Positions 19,922 to 28,020 of a stretch of DNA of 64,000 nt are shown piece after piece (the first letter of the stretch is position 1; every line of letters begins with the position of its first letter). Origin of the DNA: DSSM01 sp964484125. GTDB lineage: Bacteria > Bacteroidota > Ignavibacteria > Tepidaquicellales > Tepidaquicellaceae. A program made the translations under genes and the position numbers. The notes under the pieces were generated by a model. That model did not search any database, was not told where the DNA came from, and was given only the letters and a program-made list of their open reading frames with translations. The stretch spans positions 62,001 to 126,000 of the forward strand of contig CAZAEK010000003.1 in NCBI GenBank assembly GCA_964484125.1. The letters are read 5' to 3'.

Positions 19922-20518
19922 ATGAATAAAAGATTTTATACATTAGCACTAATTTATATTGCAATATTATCCTTCGGGATAATTTCGTGTGAGCAAAACA
20001 CACAAAAAGAAAAAAATACTACAACTCAATCAGATGTAAAAGCAGTTATCACTGAGCAGGAAATCTCAGATGTGCAAAAAGCCTGGGGTGAAGGAATAGT
20101 CAAAATTGGGAAAGTATATACTGAGAATGGTGATTATAAAGCTGCGGCAACAGAGCATATAAATAATTTTTATAACTATCAGGAAGGTACCGTGTTATTC
20201 AAGCCAACATTAGCATCTCAGAAACAATTCAGAACAGATTTTGAAGGTGCGTTATCATATTTCATAGGAGGCAACAGCAACTATCCTGAGGACAAAGGGT
20301 TTGCATTGAAGCCATACAGCGCAGTCAGGTGGGAAAATATAGGTACAAAAATTATTGGCAATATGGCAGTAGCAATGGGTAATTATTATTTCACTCCTGC
20401 CAAAGGAGGAGATGATATTAAAGTTGAATATTCTTTTGCATATATAAAAAATAAAGAAGGCAAATTAAAAATAATTTTACATGATTCGCACATGCCTTAT
20501 TCACCTGAAGAAAAATAA
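19922..20518 (+). CDS. NTF2/SnoaL-like lipoprotein
   Basis: 198 residues. Lipobox GIISC with Cys23, then a polar linker. Residues about 40-195 form a cone-shaped NTF2-like domain: ISDVQKAWGEGIVKIGKVY, a central variable part, and a C-terminal strand pair ending KIILHDSHMPY. The HDSHMP ending matches a family often mislabelled phosphoribosyl-AMP cyclohydrolase; no cyclohydrolase motif is present. Probably anchored in the outer membrane; ligand unknown. A TATATTG element at 19896-19902 could be its promoter -7 box. Confidence 0.75.
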   Translation: MNKRFYTLALIYIAILSFGIISCEQNTQKEKNTTTQSDVKAVITEQEISDVQKAWGEGIVKIGKVYTENGDYKAAATEHINNFYNYQEGTVLFKPTLASQKQFRTDFEGALSYFIGGNSNYPEDKGFALKPYSAVRWENIGTKIIGNMAVAMGNYYFTPAKGGDDIKVEYSFAYIKNKEGKLKIILHDSHMPYSPEEK

Positions 20519-20704
20519 ATTTCAGAAATATATTTTTAGTATTGCTTTTTAATTTTTTTATTTTTAATTTTGTTTTTGATGTTTAGTTCTTTAAAATATT
20601 GTATCAAGATTAGCTGTTATTTAAAACGGCTAGCCAACCGAGCAGAAAAAAGCAACGGTGGTAGTCGAATAGACGATACGGGTCGATGACCAAAAAAAGA
20701 GATG

Positions 20705-20748
20705 AGCCATTTGGCTTTCTCTACGGATAAAGCTTAATGGCTTTTTTT
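20705..20748 (+). terminator. Leader terminator 1
   Basis: Stem AGCCATT (20705-20711) with AATGGCT (20736-20742), then a two-by-two internal loop and inner stem GCTTT (20714-20718) with AAAGC (20729-20733), followed by seven Ts (20742-20748). A competing hairpin, AGAGA-AGCCA/TGGCT-TCTCT at 20698-20722, uses the same AGCCA strand and would abolish it. That is the classic arrangement of a regulated terminator. Confidence 0.65.
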
Positions 20749-20816
20749 ATGGCTATGAATAATTGGGAAATCTTGCCACAAATTATTCCCAATTGAAGAA
20801 ACGATGTTTTTAATAT

Positions 20817-20854
20817 AACAGATATGCTACACCGTACATGCAAATCTGTTTTTT
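20817..20854 (+). terminator. Leader terminator 2
   Basis: Stem AACAGAT (20817-20823) with ATCTGTT (20844-20850), an A-A mismatch and inner TGC/GCA pairs, followed by six Ts (20849-20854). Its loop contains CACCGTA, which is complementary to TACGGTG at 20866-20872 just before the ribosome-binding site of the ATPase gene. Confidence 0.55.
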
Positions 20855-20898
20855 AAAAATATTTTTACGGTGGATTTTAAAAAAAGAGGTTTACTTTT

Positions 20899-22134
20899 TT
20901 GAAAAAACATAAAAATTCGGGCAAACAGGTTACAAGCATGACATCTTATGAAAGGTTTTATAAAAGAAATTATTTCAAAGATGTAATGAGACTTTTATTA
21001 AACCTTTATATGGGTGAGGTTAAAACTCCTGATTTGAAGGTTAATAAATTATTTAGCTTTTTCAATAATGCACTGGGCAATATCCAGTATTACATAAATT
21101 TGGAGACAAATTTACTCGACACAGACTGTTATTCTGCCCATGCAGAAATAGAATATAAAGGAAATATTTATTATGTCTATTTGTTAGAAGAATTTAATAG
21201 AAAAATGGGTGAACCGACATTTGTAATTACTATTTCATTTGAAAGTTCTCTTAAAATAGAAGAAGATATTACTAATGTTCTAAAACAGAAAGCAATGGAA
21301 TTAATTTCCGAATACAGAAATTCTGTTTGCACAATTCAGGAAGATGAACGGTATGAAAATGAATTAAAAATATCAACAGTTAAATCAACTGAAAATATTA
21401 ACCTTGAGGATATTTTTCTCCCGGAAACCATAAAGGATGAAATTGGAAGGTTTATTTATACTTATAACAATTTTAAATCGGTAAAAAAATCTTTGAGGTA
21501 TATGCTTTCAGGTAAACCTGGTTTAGGCAAAACGGAAATAGTAAGGGCAGTAATTAATAAATGCAAAGGAAATGGAAATATTGCTATAGTTAAGAAAATA
21601 GCATCATTTAACCTAATCACAGAATTTGCGTCAAATTTTAAACCAAGTCTTATTTGCATTGATGATATTGACTTGCTGGTTCAGGATAGGGAATATAGAA
21701 GTTCAAATATCTTAAGTGGTTTTCTTGAAAATTTAGATGGCATAATAAAAAATAATATTTTTGTTCTGGCAACAACAAACGATAAAAAAATTGTTGATAT
21801 TGCCGCAGCAAGGCCGGGAAGGTTTGACCTTATAATTGACTTTCCTAATCTCGAAAAGAAATTCTATTTACCGCTAATAAACAGATGTACTGATAATAAA
21901 ATTATATTGTCATTATTTAATGAGGAAAATTTAGACTTCCTGAATAAGTATGAAATATCAGGTTCGTTTATTGTAAATTTTATTAAGCAGCTAAATATAA
22001 TATTAAGTTATAACAAAAAAATTTCAGAAGATGAATTCCGTGAAACTTTTAAAAGAATTTACGACGGCTTTTACAGGTCTCAAATATCAAATAAGGAATT
22101 TGGTTTTAATGTTAAAACAAAGGAGGTAATATGA
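20899..22134 (+). CDS. AAA+ ATPase, first gene of unrecognised three-gene cluster
   Basis: 411 residues from TTG at 20899; AGAGG lies nine bases upstream, while the next ATG (20938) has no such site. The N-terminal ~165 residues are unrecognised and probably bind a partner or substrate. The AAA module carries Walker A GKPGLGKT (205-212), Walker B LICIDD (251-256), sensor-1 ATTND (291-295) and the ARPGRFD arginine-finger box (304-310), as in the FtsH/Cdc48/Bcs1 branch. A small helical lid follows. No protease domain and no membrane segment. The stop overlaps the next start (ATGA). Likely an ATP-driven remodelling protein acting with its two co-encoded partners. Confidence 0.85.
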   Translation: MKKHKNSGKQVTSMTSYERFYKRNYFKDVMRLLLNLYMGEVKTPDLKVNKLFSFFNNALGNIQYYINLETNLLDTDCYSAHAEIEYKGNIYYVYLLEEFNRKMGEPTFVITISFESSLKIEEDITNVLKQKAMELISEYRNSVCTIQEDERYENELKISTVKSTENINLEDIFLPETIKDEIGRFIYTYNNFKSVKKSLRYMLSGKPGLGKTEIVRAVINKCKGNGNIAIVKKIASFNLITEFASNFKPSLICIDDIDLLVQDREYRSSNILSGFLENLDGIIKNNIFVLATTNDKKIVDIAAARPGRFDLIIDFPNLEKKFYLPLINRCTDNKIILSLFNEENLDFLNKYEISGSFIVNFIKQLNIILSYNKKISEDEFRETFKRIYDGFYRSQISNKEFGFNVKTKEVI

Positions 22135-23378
22135 CAGAATCAATCTGGGATGAAATAAAGGATATTAACTGGAGGTTAAAATTTATTAAAGATAATTACG
22201 AGGCGCGGAAAAACCCAAAATTAATTTATAAATTAAGGGAATTTGCACTTCAGGTGGTGAATATAACGGAGAAGTTATTAGATGACTCTGTAAAAACTAT
22301 GTTAAAAAATGAAAGCAATCCGGAGTGGGAGGAAATTATTGTCCCTTGTCCCAATAAAGAAAATATAAAAAGAATATGTGTATTTTTTAATGATGAAAGA
22401 ATGAGTAGGGCAGAATTTGCTTCGAACAGGAGAAGATATACTAATGAAATATTTCCAAGCAATACATTCAGAGACCTCAACGAAAAGAAGATGTATATCT
22501 CGTTGCTGGAAGATAGTGCAGTTGAATCTGCTTTTAAGGTATATAATTATGCTAAGAAGACATTGCTAATTGAATTTGACAATGACAGAAATTTAATGAA
22601 AGATATTGATGCTCAATTTCTTAAAGAATTTGAGGCAAACATAAAATATCCTTTTGAAGATGCTGTAGAAATGGACTATTCGATAGAAAGAGTTTTGAAG
22701 TTTTATGAAAGAGGTATTACAACGGATATACTTGAAGACGGTTGTAAAATAATTTTACCAGAAAGCAATAAAAAATCTGAAATGAAAAATCTCTACAATC
22801 TCTGGGAAGAAACTAAGCATTATAATCAATTATTATTTCTGTATCTTTCATATTGTAGTGTGAACGAAAAATTGCTAAGACAAATCACAATAGATTGCTT
22901 CAGACATTATATTGATGGTCTTGCAATGCATAAAGATACATTTGAACGTTATGTTAATATAACTCAGGATTTCGTAGAGGGAAAAATAACTAAAGAAGAA
23001 ATGTTCTCGGAAGCAGATTTAACTCCAAGGTTATTTATGGGGGTAAGTTTTCATACGTGCTGTATGCATAATGCCTGCCAATTTATCAGATATGATGATA
23101 TCAAAAAAGCCACTCTGGGAGCTCTCAATCAACTTTTCTTCGCAGCAGGAATGGATAACAAAAAATTCTTAAAGTTTAACTCCAAGGTTGTTGAAATAAT
23201 CAGAGGATATCTTGGCAATCCATTTGGTGCTGAAGGTGTTGCTAATGTTGATGTAGATTTGTTGAAATTTCTATTTGACGAAGAAACATTTGCAATGGCA
23301 CAATATGGCAGAATGTATCTTGAAGTAGCAAATAAAAATAGTTTTAACCGTTGTATTCAAAGAAAAATAAATGAATGA
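22131..23378 (+). CDS. Hypothetical protein, second gene of AAA+ cluster
   Basis: 415 residues, not recognised. Almost entirely helical by composition, no signal peptide or membrane segment. A Cys/His-containing stretch FHTCCMHNACQF at about 305-316 could bind metal, but the spacing fits no family I know. It has an excellent Shine-Dalgarno, AAAGGAGG at 22119-22126, inside the ATPase gene, and an ATGA overlap with it. The coupling suggests fixed stoichiometry with the ATPase. Confidence 0.7.
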   Translation: MTESIWDEIKDINWRLKFIKDNYEARKNPKLIYKLREFALQVVNITEKLLDDSVKTMLKNESNPEWEEIIVPCPNKENIKRICVFFNDERMSRAEFASNRRRYTNEIFPSNTFRDLNEKKMYISLLEDSAVESAFKVYNYAKKTLLIEFDNDRNLMKDIDAQFLKEFEANIKYPFEDAVEMDYSIERVLKFYERGITTDILEDGCKIILPESNKKSEMKNLYNLWEETKHYNQLLFLYLSYCSVNEKLLRQITIDCFRHYIDGLAMHKDTFERYVNITQDFVEGKITKEEMFSEADLTPRLFMGVSFHTCCMHNACQFIRYDDIKKATLGALNQLFFAAGMDNKKFLKFNSKVVEIIRGYLGNPFGAEGVANVDVDLLKFLFDEETFAMAQYGRMYLEVANKNSFNRCIQRKINE

Positions 23379-23392
23379 AAGGAGAAAAAATT

Positions 23393-24411
23393 ATGATTTT
23401 AGATTTATTAGAAGGTAAAGACAGAAAATCATCAGAAAAACTAGCCGAATTAAGAACAAAAATCGGCAAAAACCCAAACCTGTTATGGTATCCTGCATGT
23501 GGTTTCGACTACAGGGATATTTATGAAACAACCGGGGAGAATATGAGATTTCACATTCGTGGTATTAATCCGCCTGACCTGTATATACACACAGACAGTC
23601 ATGAAGGGGTTTTAGATGGAGATAATTTGGTTTTTGATAGAAATACCAAAAACGTAGGTTACCTTAGTGGTGATGAAAATCAAAGTAAAAATCACCCTGA
23701 TATACTCAAAATTGAAATTAAAAGTAAAGATGAACTTAAGCTCAAAGATAAATATAAACCAAATATACAGTTTAATCATCAATACGCACATTTTATTGCT
23801 AAAAAACCCGAATTAAAAATTTATTTGCTTGAAATTAAAATTACTGCTGAGAGAAATGAACATATTACAAAGCCGGTTTTATTTTTTATAGTTGAAAATA
23901 TTAATTTCTTCGAAGAAATACTTTTGAAATATAAAATTCAAATTTTATGGATAGTTAAGGTAAGAGAGGGATTAGGATTTGGTGGATGCGGGAAAAGTAT
24001 AATTAATGTATTTCCGTTTTTGTCAAATCTNNNNNNNNNNNNNNNNNNNNNNNNNNNNNNNNNNNNNNNNNNNNNNNNNNNNNNNNNNNNNNNNNNNNNN
24101 NNNNNNNNNNNNNNNNNNNNNNNNNNNNNNGATTTGGTGGATGCGGGAAAAGTATAATTAATGTATTTCCGTTTTTGTCAAATCTCGGTACTAAATATAT
24201 TATAACAGATGAAGAAGAACAAATTGACGAAAAACTTTCCGCAGAAATTGCAAGAAGAAATAATATTACAGCCCAAAAACAGACAATGAATGAAATTGGA
24301 CATTTGCTACCATGGAGTAACTTCAAACGTATTACGGTTTATGAAATAAACTATTCTGATGAGAATATTAATATTGATGAATTAAGGTATTACCGTTTTC
24401 GGAGATGGTAA
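23393..24411 (+). CDS. Hypothetical protein, third gene of AAA+ cluster, interrupted by assembly gap
   Basis: Two open fragments (to 24030 and from 24131) carry the same 55 bases at the gap edges in the same frame. Removing one copy and the 100 Ns gives one 287-residue protein. Start chosen at 23393, where AAAGGAG sits nine bases upstream; an ATGA-overlap ATG at 23375 lacks such a site and would add six residues. Cytoplasmic. Early motifs LLWYPACGFDYRDI and PPDLYIHTD (about 32-70) recall uncharacterised DUF families, with no enzyme motif I can name. The intact C-terminus ends ELRYYRFRRW. A terminator hairpin follows directly. Confidence 0.7.
23976..24185. other. Scaffold gap flanked by identical 55-bp contig ends
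   Basis: Bases 23976-24030 and 24131-24185 are identical over 55 bp and flank exactly 100 Ns (24031-24130). This is what results when two contigs that overlap by an assembler word length are scaffolded without merging. The true sequence probably lacks 155 bp of this interval. Confidence 0.92.
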
Positions 24412-24425
24412 ATTTATTCAAAAAT

Positions 24426-24454
24426 AATTCAGGCGGATTAAATCCGCCTGAATT
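24426..24454. terminator. Terminator of the AAA+ cluster
   Basis: GC-rich hairpin AATTCAGGCGGAT / ATCCGCCTGAATT with a small loop, followed by TTTT, 15 bp after the third gene's stop. On the opposite strand it also follows the acetyltransferase stop (24478) at short distance, so it may serve both convergent units. Confidence 0.85.
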
Positions 24455-24477
24455 TTAAAAAAATATTCAAACTTTTT

Positions 24478-24984
24478 TTATTTTATAGTAAGGGTATATT
24501 TATTCACATTTGGCATTTCGTTGTAATTATTATCCCTTATAAATCCATTTTTCACCATTATTCTGTTAATTGCAGTGTTATCGCTTTGGCAATAACCGTT
24601 GACAATATTAATGTCATTTTCACGTAATATGTTTATTAGTAAATTCATAGTTTCATTACCGAAACCATTTCCTGAATATTTCTCGGCAATTACAATTCCG
24701 AAGCTATTCGGTTGACTGGAGATAAAATCCCCAAATACTGCAAAACCAATTAAATTATTGTCTCCTTTATTCTTCACTAAACAAATATTTGTTCTTCCGG
24801 CTTTTATATTTTGATTATGCATGTTGTTGCGTAAATAAATTAACATACTTTCTCTATTCATTTTGAAAATCTCCGGTATAAATCTGTTTATGTAATGAAA
24901 AGCATTATCATCGGGATATAAAACATCAATAACAGCGTTTATTTCATCTTCAGTGTAATCCCATTTTAATTCGATTCGATTCAT
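24478..24984 (-). CDS. GNAT family N-acetyltransferase
   Basis: 168 residues. The acetyl-CoA-binding motif A is recognisable as SFGIVIAEKYSGNGFGNETM (about 92-111), with the later AINRIMVKNGFIRD (about 139-152) typical of motif B. Substrate unknown. Preceded by AAAGGGG eight bases before ATG. Convergent with the AAA+ cluster. The small membrane protein gene lies 29 bp upstream on the same strand. Confidence 0.85.
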   Translation of the reverse strand: MNRIELKWDYTEDEINAVIDVLYPDDNAFHYINRFIPEIFKMNRESMLIYLRNNMHNQNIKAGRTNICLVKNKGDNNLIGFAVFGDFISSQPNSFGIVIAEKYSGNGFGNETMNLLINILRENDINIVNGYCQSDNTAINRIMVKNGFIRDNNYNEMPNVNKYTLTIK

Positions 24985-25013
24985 CTTAGTTCCCCTTTCT
25001 TAATGTTAAATAA

Positions 25014-25343
25014 TTATTTTTTTTTGATTTGTTTAAAATTTGACCGAGCAACGAGAAATTGTAAAATACTAATTATAAGTCCGATAATAATAAAACTTAT
25101 ATTAAATATCTGATTTTCATCCGTAAAAATATAATAAAGTGAGAGAGCTGAAATTATGACAGTAAATGCGAATACTGACCATATTGTTGTATTGGAACCG
25201 ATTTTTTTCATTAGAAAACGTGCTAAAGGATTTCTTTCGCCGTTAGGTATCTTTTTTAAACCTTTTAATGTAGAATAACAATCAAGAAACTTTGAAACAA
25301 CAATTAAAATTGCTACGACTAAACTTATACTTTTTATTATCAT
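25014..25343 (-). CDS. Small integral membrane protein (DUF5658-like)
   Basis: 109 residues with three hydrophobic segments (about 5-20, 55-75, 80-98). The first helix ends in DCYSTLKGLKKI, followed by ERNPLARFLMKKIG. A DxxST ... E.NP arrangement of this kind is seen in the DUF5658 group of small membrane proteins; the match is from memory of the pattern. Function unknown. Divergent from the nucleosidase gene and possibly co-transcribed with the acetyltransferase. Confidence 0.6.
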   Translation of the reverse strand: MIIKSISLVVAILIVVSKFLDCYSTLKGLKKIPNGERNPLARFLMKKIGSNTTIWSVFAFTVIISALSLYYIFTDENQIFNISFIIIGLIISILQFLVARSNFKQIKKK

Positions 25344-25476
25344 ATTTTAAAATATATTTAAATTAACCGCCATATTATTCCCCCGGGAATAAATGACACA
25401 TATAATTTCAAACTAATAATATTTTTTTAAAAAATCAATTTAGATATATTGATACAGAAAAATTAAATCTTTTAAA

Positions 25477-26157
25477 ATGAAAGTAATACTCTTAAACTCA
25501 GAAGAAGAGTGGGAAGAACTTAAGGAAGTACTTAAACAAAAAAAAACATTTTCAACAACACCTTATGGGGAAATGTTTACGAGCAAAATTAATAAAAGGA
25601 CTGTAACGTTTTTAAATACAGGTGCGGGCAAAACATTATCCGCAGGTGCCACTCAATATGCTATTGATATAAAAAAAGCGAAAGAAATATTTCTAATCGG
25701 CTGCGCCGGAGGTGTATCTGATAAACTGAAAATTGGCGATCTTGCAGCTGCTAAAAAAGCAGTGCAGTATGACTATAATGAAGGAATGGGCAATAAACGG
25801 GATTTTTTCCACAAAGTAAGGGTTGCAAAAATAGATACAGCAAGATTCGAAAAAAAACTGAAAAGTTTAAATATTAAAACCGGAAAATTTGCATCCGCCG
25901 ATGCGGATATGGGTTATGAAGAAAGAAAAAAATTAAAAAAATATGATGGAATATTATGTGCCGATTGGGAATCCTATTCGGTTGCAAAAGTCTGTAACAT
26001 AAATAAAATTCCGTTATTGATAATTAAAGGAGTTTCAGATATTCCGGAAAAAAGCAGTGAGAAAAATGGTAAGCAACAGCAAAATCAATATAGAGAAAAT
26101 ATTAAGCCGATACTTAAAAAAATAGCAACTGAGATTTTACCTGAATTTATTAATTGA
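25477..26157 (+). CDS. Nucleoside phosphorylase-like protein, MTA/SAH nucleosidase type
   Basis: 226 residues with a PNP_UDP_1 fold: LNTGAGKTLSAGATQYAID (about 45-63), IFLIGCAGGVSDKLKIGDL (about 71-89), CADWESYSVAKVC (about 165-177, Glu at the purine/ribose-contact position) and IKGVSDIPEK with the catalytic-type Asp. Family enzymes cleave adenine from 5'-methylthioadenosine or S-adenosylhomocysteine. Its neighbour, tail to tail with 8 bp overlap, is metK, whose product feeds those metabolites, so the assignment fits the context. Cytoplasmic. Confidence 0.8.
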   Translation: MKVILLNSEEEWEELKEVLKQKKTFSTTPYGEMFTSKINKRTVTFLNTGAGKTLSAGATQYAIDIKKAKEIFLIGCAGGVSDKLKIGDLAAAKKAVQYDYNEGMGNKRDFFHKVRVAKIDTARFEKKLKSLNIKTGKFASADADMGYEERKKLKKYDGILCADWESYSVAKVCNINKIPLLIIKGVSDIPEKSSEKNGKQQQNQYRENIKPILKKIATEILPEFIN

Positions 26158-27328
26158 TTTTAAAAATAGTTTTAAGGTAATTAACCTTATCGGTTTTTTC
26201 CCATATAAAATCTTTATCATCTCTTCCGAAATGACCGTAATTTGTTGTCTTGCTGTAAATTGGTCTCTTCAAATCCAGCATCTCAATTATACCTGCAGGA
26301 GATAAATCAAAGATTTTTTCATTAAGTATTTTATTAACGACTTCAGATTCTTTTACCTTGCCTGTATTATAAAAATTCAGCATAAACGAAATTGGTCCTG
26401 TGAATCCTATTACATAAGATATCTGGACTAAACATTTATCTGCAATTCCGGCGGCGACAATATTTTTAGCAATATACCTGCACATATAAGCCGCACTTCT
26501 ATCAACCTTTGAAGGGTCTTTCCCGGAAAATGCTCCGCCACCATGCGGACAACTGCCACCGTATGTATCAACTATGATTTTTCTTCCTGTCAGACCTGTA
26601 TCTGCTTTAGGTCCTCCCTCAATAAATGTACCCAAATGATTAATGTATTCTTTATAATTACCGGTTTTATTGTAATCTTTTATAACTTCTTTAATAACAT
26701 TCTCTGAAATGTACTTTCTTAAGTCATCAAGACCAATATCTTTTTTGTGTTGTGTTGATATTGTTATACTATCAATCGAAAATCCGATATCAGAATATTC
26801 TATGCATGCCTGTGATTTTGCATCCGGTCCTAACCAATCAACAGTTTTACTATTTCTGATTTCTTTAAGTTTTAAAAGTAATTTATGAGCAATTGAAACA
26901 GGAACAGGCATTAACTCAGGTGTTTCTTTTGTTGCATATCCAAACATTAATCCCTGATCACCGGCACCTTGCTCAGCGGCATTTTTATTTACTTCTACTA
27001 AATTATTAATTTCTGCCGCCTGATTTTGAATAAGCAATTGCATTTTTATTTCATCCGGGTTAAAATAAAATTCTTCAGTATATCCAACATCTGAAATTGT
27101 TTTTAAAACAGTTTTTTTAATAACATTTTCATCAATTGATTCTTTTGCAGTCGAGGAAATTTCACCTGCAACAATTATATGATTGGCTGTAAGCAAAGTC
27201 TCGCAAGCAACCTTTGCATTTTTATCTCTTTCCAAAAAAAGGTCTAAAACAGAGTCTGAAATTTTATCAGCAACTTTATCCGGATGACCTTCAGAAACTG
27301 ATTCTGATGTAAATAAATATTTATACAT
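26150..27328 (-). CDS. metK: S-adenosylmethionine synthetase
   Basis: 392 residues, full length. Signature features: GHPDK (14-18) at the N-terminal phosphate-binding loop, GAGDQGLMFGYA (about 121-132), GRKIIVDTYGG and the glycine-rich PHGGGAFSGKDPSKVDRS. Makes S-adenosylmethionine from methionine and ATP, releasing phosphate and diphosphate; cytoplasmic. The 3' end overlaps the convergent nucleosidase gene by 8 bp. Confidence 0.98.
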   Translation of the reverse strand: MYKYLFTSESVSEGHPDKVADKISDSVLDLFLERDKNAKVACETLLTANHIIVAGEISSTAKESIDENVIKKTVLKTISDVGYTEEFYFNPDEIKMQLLIQNQAAEINNLVEVNKNAAEQGAGDQGLMFGYATKETPELMPVPVSIAHKLLLKLKEIRNSKTVDWLGPDAKSQACIEYSDIGFSIDSITISTQHKKDIGLDDLRKYISENVIKEVIKDYNKTGNYKEYINHLGTFIEGGPKADTGLTGRKIIVDTYGGSCPHGGGAFSGKDPSKVDRSAAYMCRYIAKNIVAAGIADKCLVQISYVIGFTGPISFMLNFYNTGKVKESEVVNKILNEKIFDLSPAGIIEMLDLKRPIYSKTTNYGHFGRDDKDFIWEKTDKVNYLKTIFKIN

Positions 27329-27408
27329 ATTTTTAGCTTGTTTTAATTTACAATATTCTTTCCGGTTGCAAAATAATTTTTTTGATGAATAAATTAAATC
27401 ACTAAATT

Positions 27409-27864
27409 TTATTTAATATATTTAATTAAAAATCCTTTCACCTTTTCGCATATCCCCCGGTTTGCACTTTCTCTGTCTCCTGCAACATTAAGAGTTGAGA
27501 TTTTATTTGATTTGAGCCAGCTTATAAATTTTTCACCGTCAGGATTAAGAATTACAGGTTTGTTTAATTCTACTGAAGTATTATAAGTTAGTTTTGAACC
27601 CGGACTTATGAGATTTCCGTTTATATCAGTATTTCCGAATATGACTGTTCCGTCTGCAGTGGCAACATTTTTAATTGTTCGTGATTCATAGTCGGAAGTT
27701 TCCAATTCAATCAGTCCAAAATCTTTAAGAGAAATATCAGCACCGTTTTCTGTCAAAAACCCCTTTGGACAAAATCCTCCTGTCTGAATCCCAAGTATTT
27801 TTGCGGCTTCTAACCCGCCTCTGTCAGCGCCTGTTTGACCACCGGATATTATTTTTATAATCAT
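27409..27864 (-). CDS. Putative molybdenum carrier family protein
   Basis: 151 residues. The start ISGGQTGADRGGLEAA (6-21), the TGGFCPKG motif (about 28-35), and later TADGTVIFG and NVAGDRES match the 'putative molybdenum carrier' family (Rossmann-like, related to nucleotide-binding YpsA/DprA-like proteins). The family name rests on weak historical evidence, so molybdenum binding should not be assumed. Preceded by AAAGGGATG context. Lies 80 bp upstream of metK on the same strand. Confidence 0.8.
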   Translation of the reverse strand: MIIKIISGGQTGADRGGLEAAKILGIQTGGFCPKGFLTENGADISLKDFGLIELETSDYESRTIKNVATADGTVIFGNTDINGNLISPGSKLTYNTSVELNKPVILNPDGEKFISWLKSNKISTLNVAGDRESANRGICEKVKGFLIKYIK

Positions 27865-28020
27865 CCCTTTCGAAATAACAGGTTATTGATAATGAAATAT
27901 TGAAATAATCCGCGTCAATTCTTTAAATCCGTTTTATCTGTGTTCAAAGTATTTTCTATACAAACATTATGAACTTTCAACTTTATTAACTTTACAAACC
28001 TGATAAACTTTACAAACTGA

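Larger units (their letters stand above)
20620..20898 (+). ncRNA. Structured leader RNA upstream of the AAA+ cluster, possible riboswitch or attenuator
   Basis: The 380-bp gap 20519-20898 contains no gene but is dense in paired elements. From 5': CTA-CC-ACCG of 20630-20640 pairs with bulges to CGGTGGTAG near 20656-20664; TCG-n6-CGA follows; then a perfect GGTC-GAT-GACC at 20681-20691. Next come two overlapping, mutually exclusive hairpins (20698-20722 versus 20705-20748), a 9-bp stem AATTGGGAA/TTCCCAATT (20761-20769 with 20786-20794), a second terminator-like hairpin (20817-20854), and CACCGTA/TACGGTG (20830-20836 with 20866-20872). AGAGG at 20885-20889 is the ribosome site. I match it to no known riboswitch class. 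Strand inferred from T-tracts and the downstream genes. Confidence 0.5.

Noticed and set aside
20701..20740. GATGAG as a hammerhead ribozyme core
   Set aside because: The required CGAAA strand and the three-stem arrangement are missing.
23375..23392. ATG 23375 as start of the third AAA+ cluster gene
   Set aside because: It overlaps the preceding stop, but the strong AAAGGAG lies after it and serves the ATG at 23393; kept as an alternative only.
24003..24326. Minus-strand frame across the first N run
   Set aside because: Antisense to a well-supported gene and dependent on Ns.
27960..28020. Repeated AACTTTACAAAC stretch before the transporter stop as a regulatory repeat
   Set aside because: Only two short imperfect copies in AT-rich DNA; likely chance.
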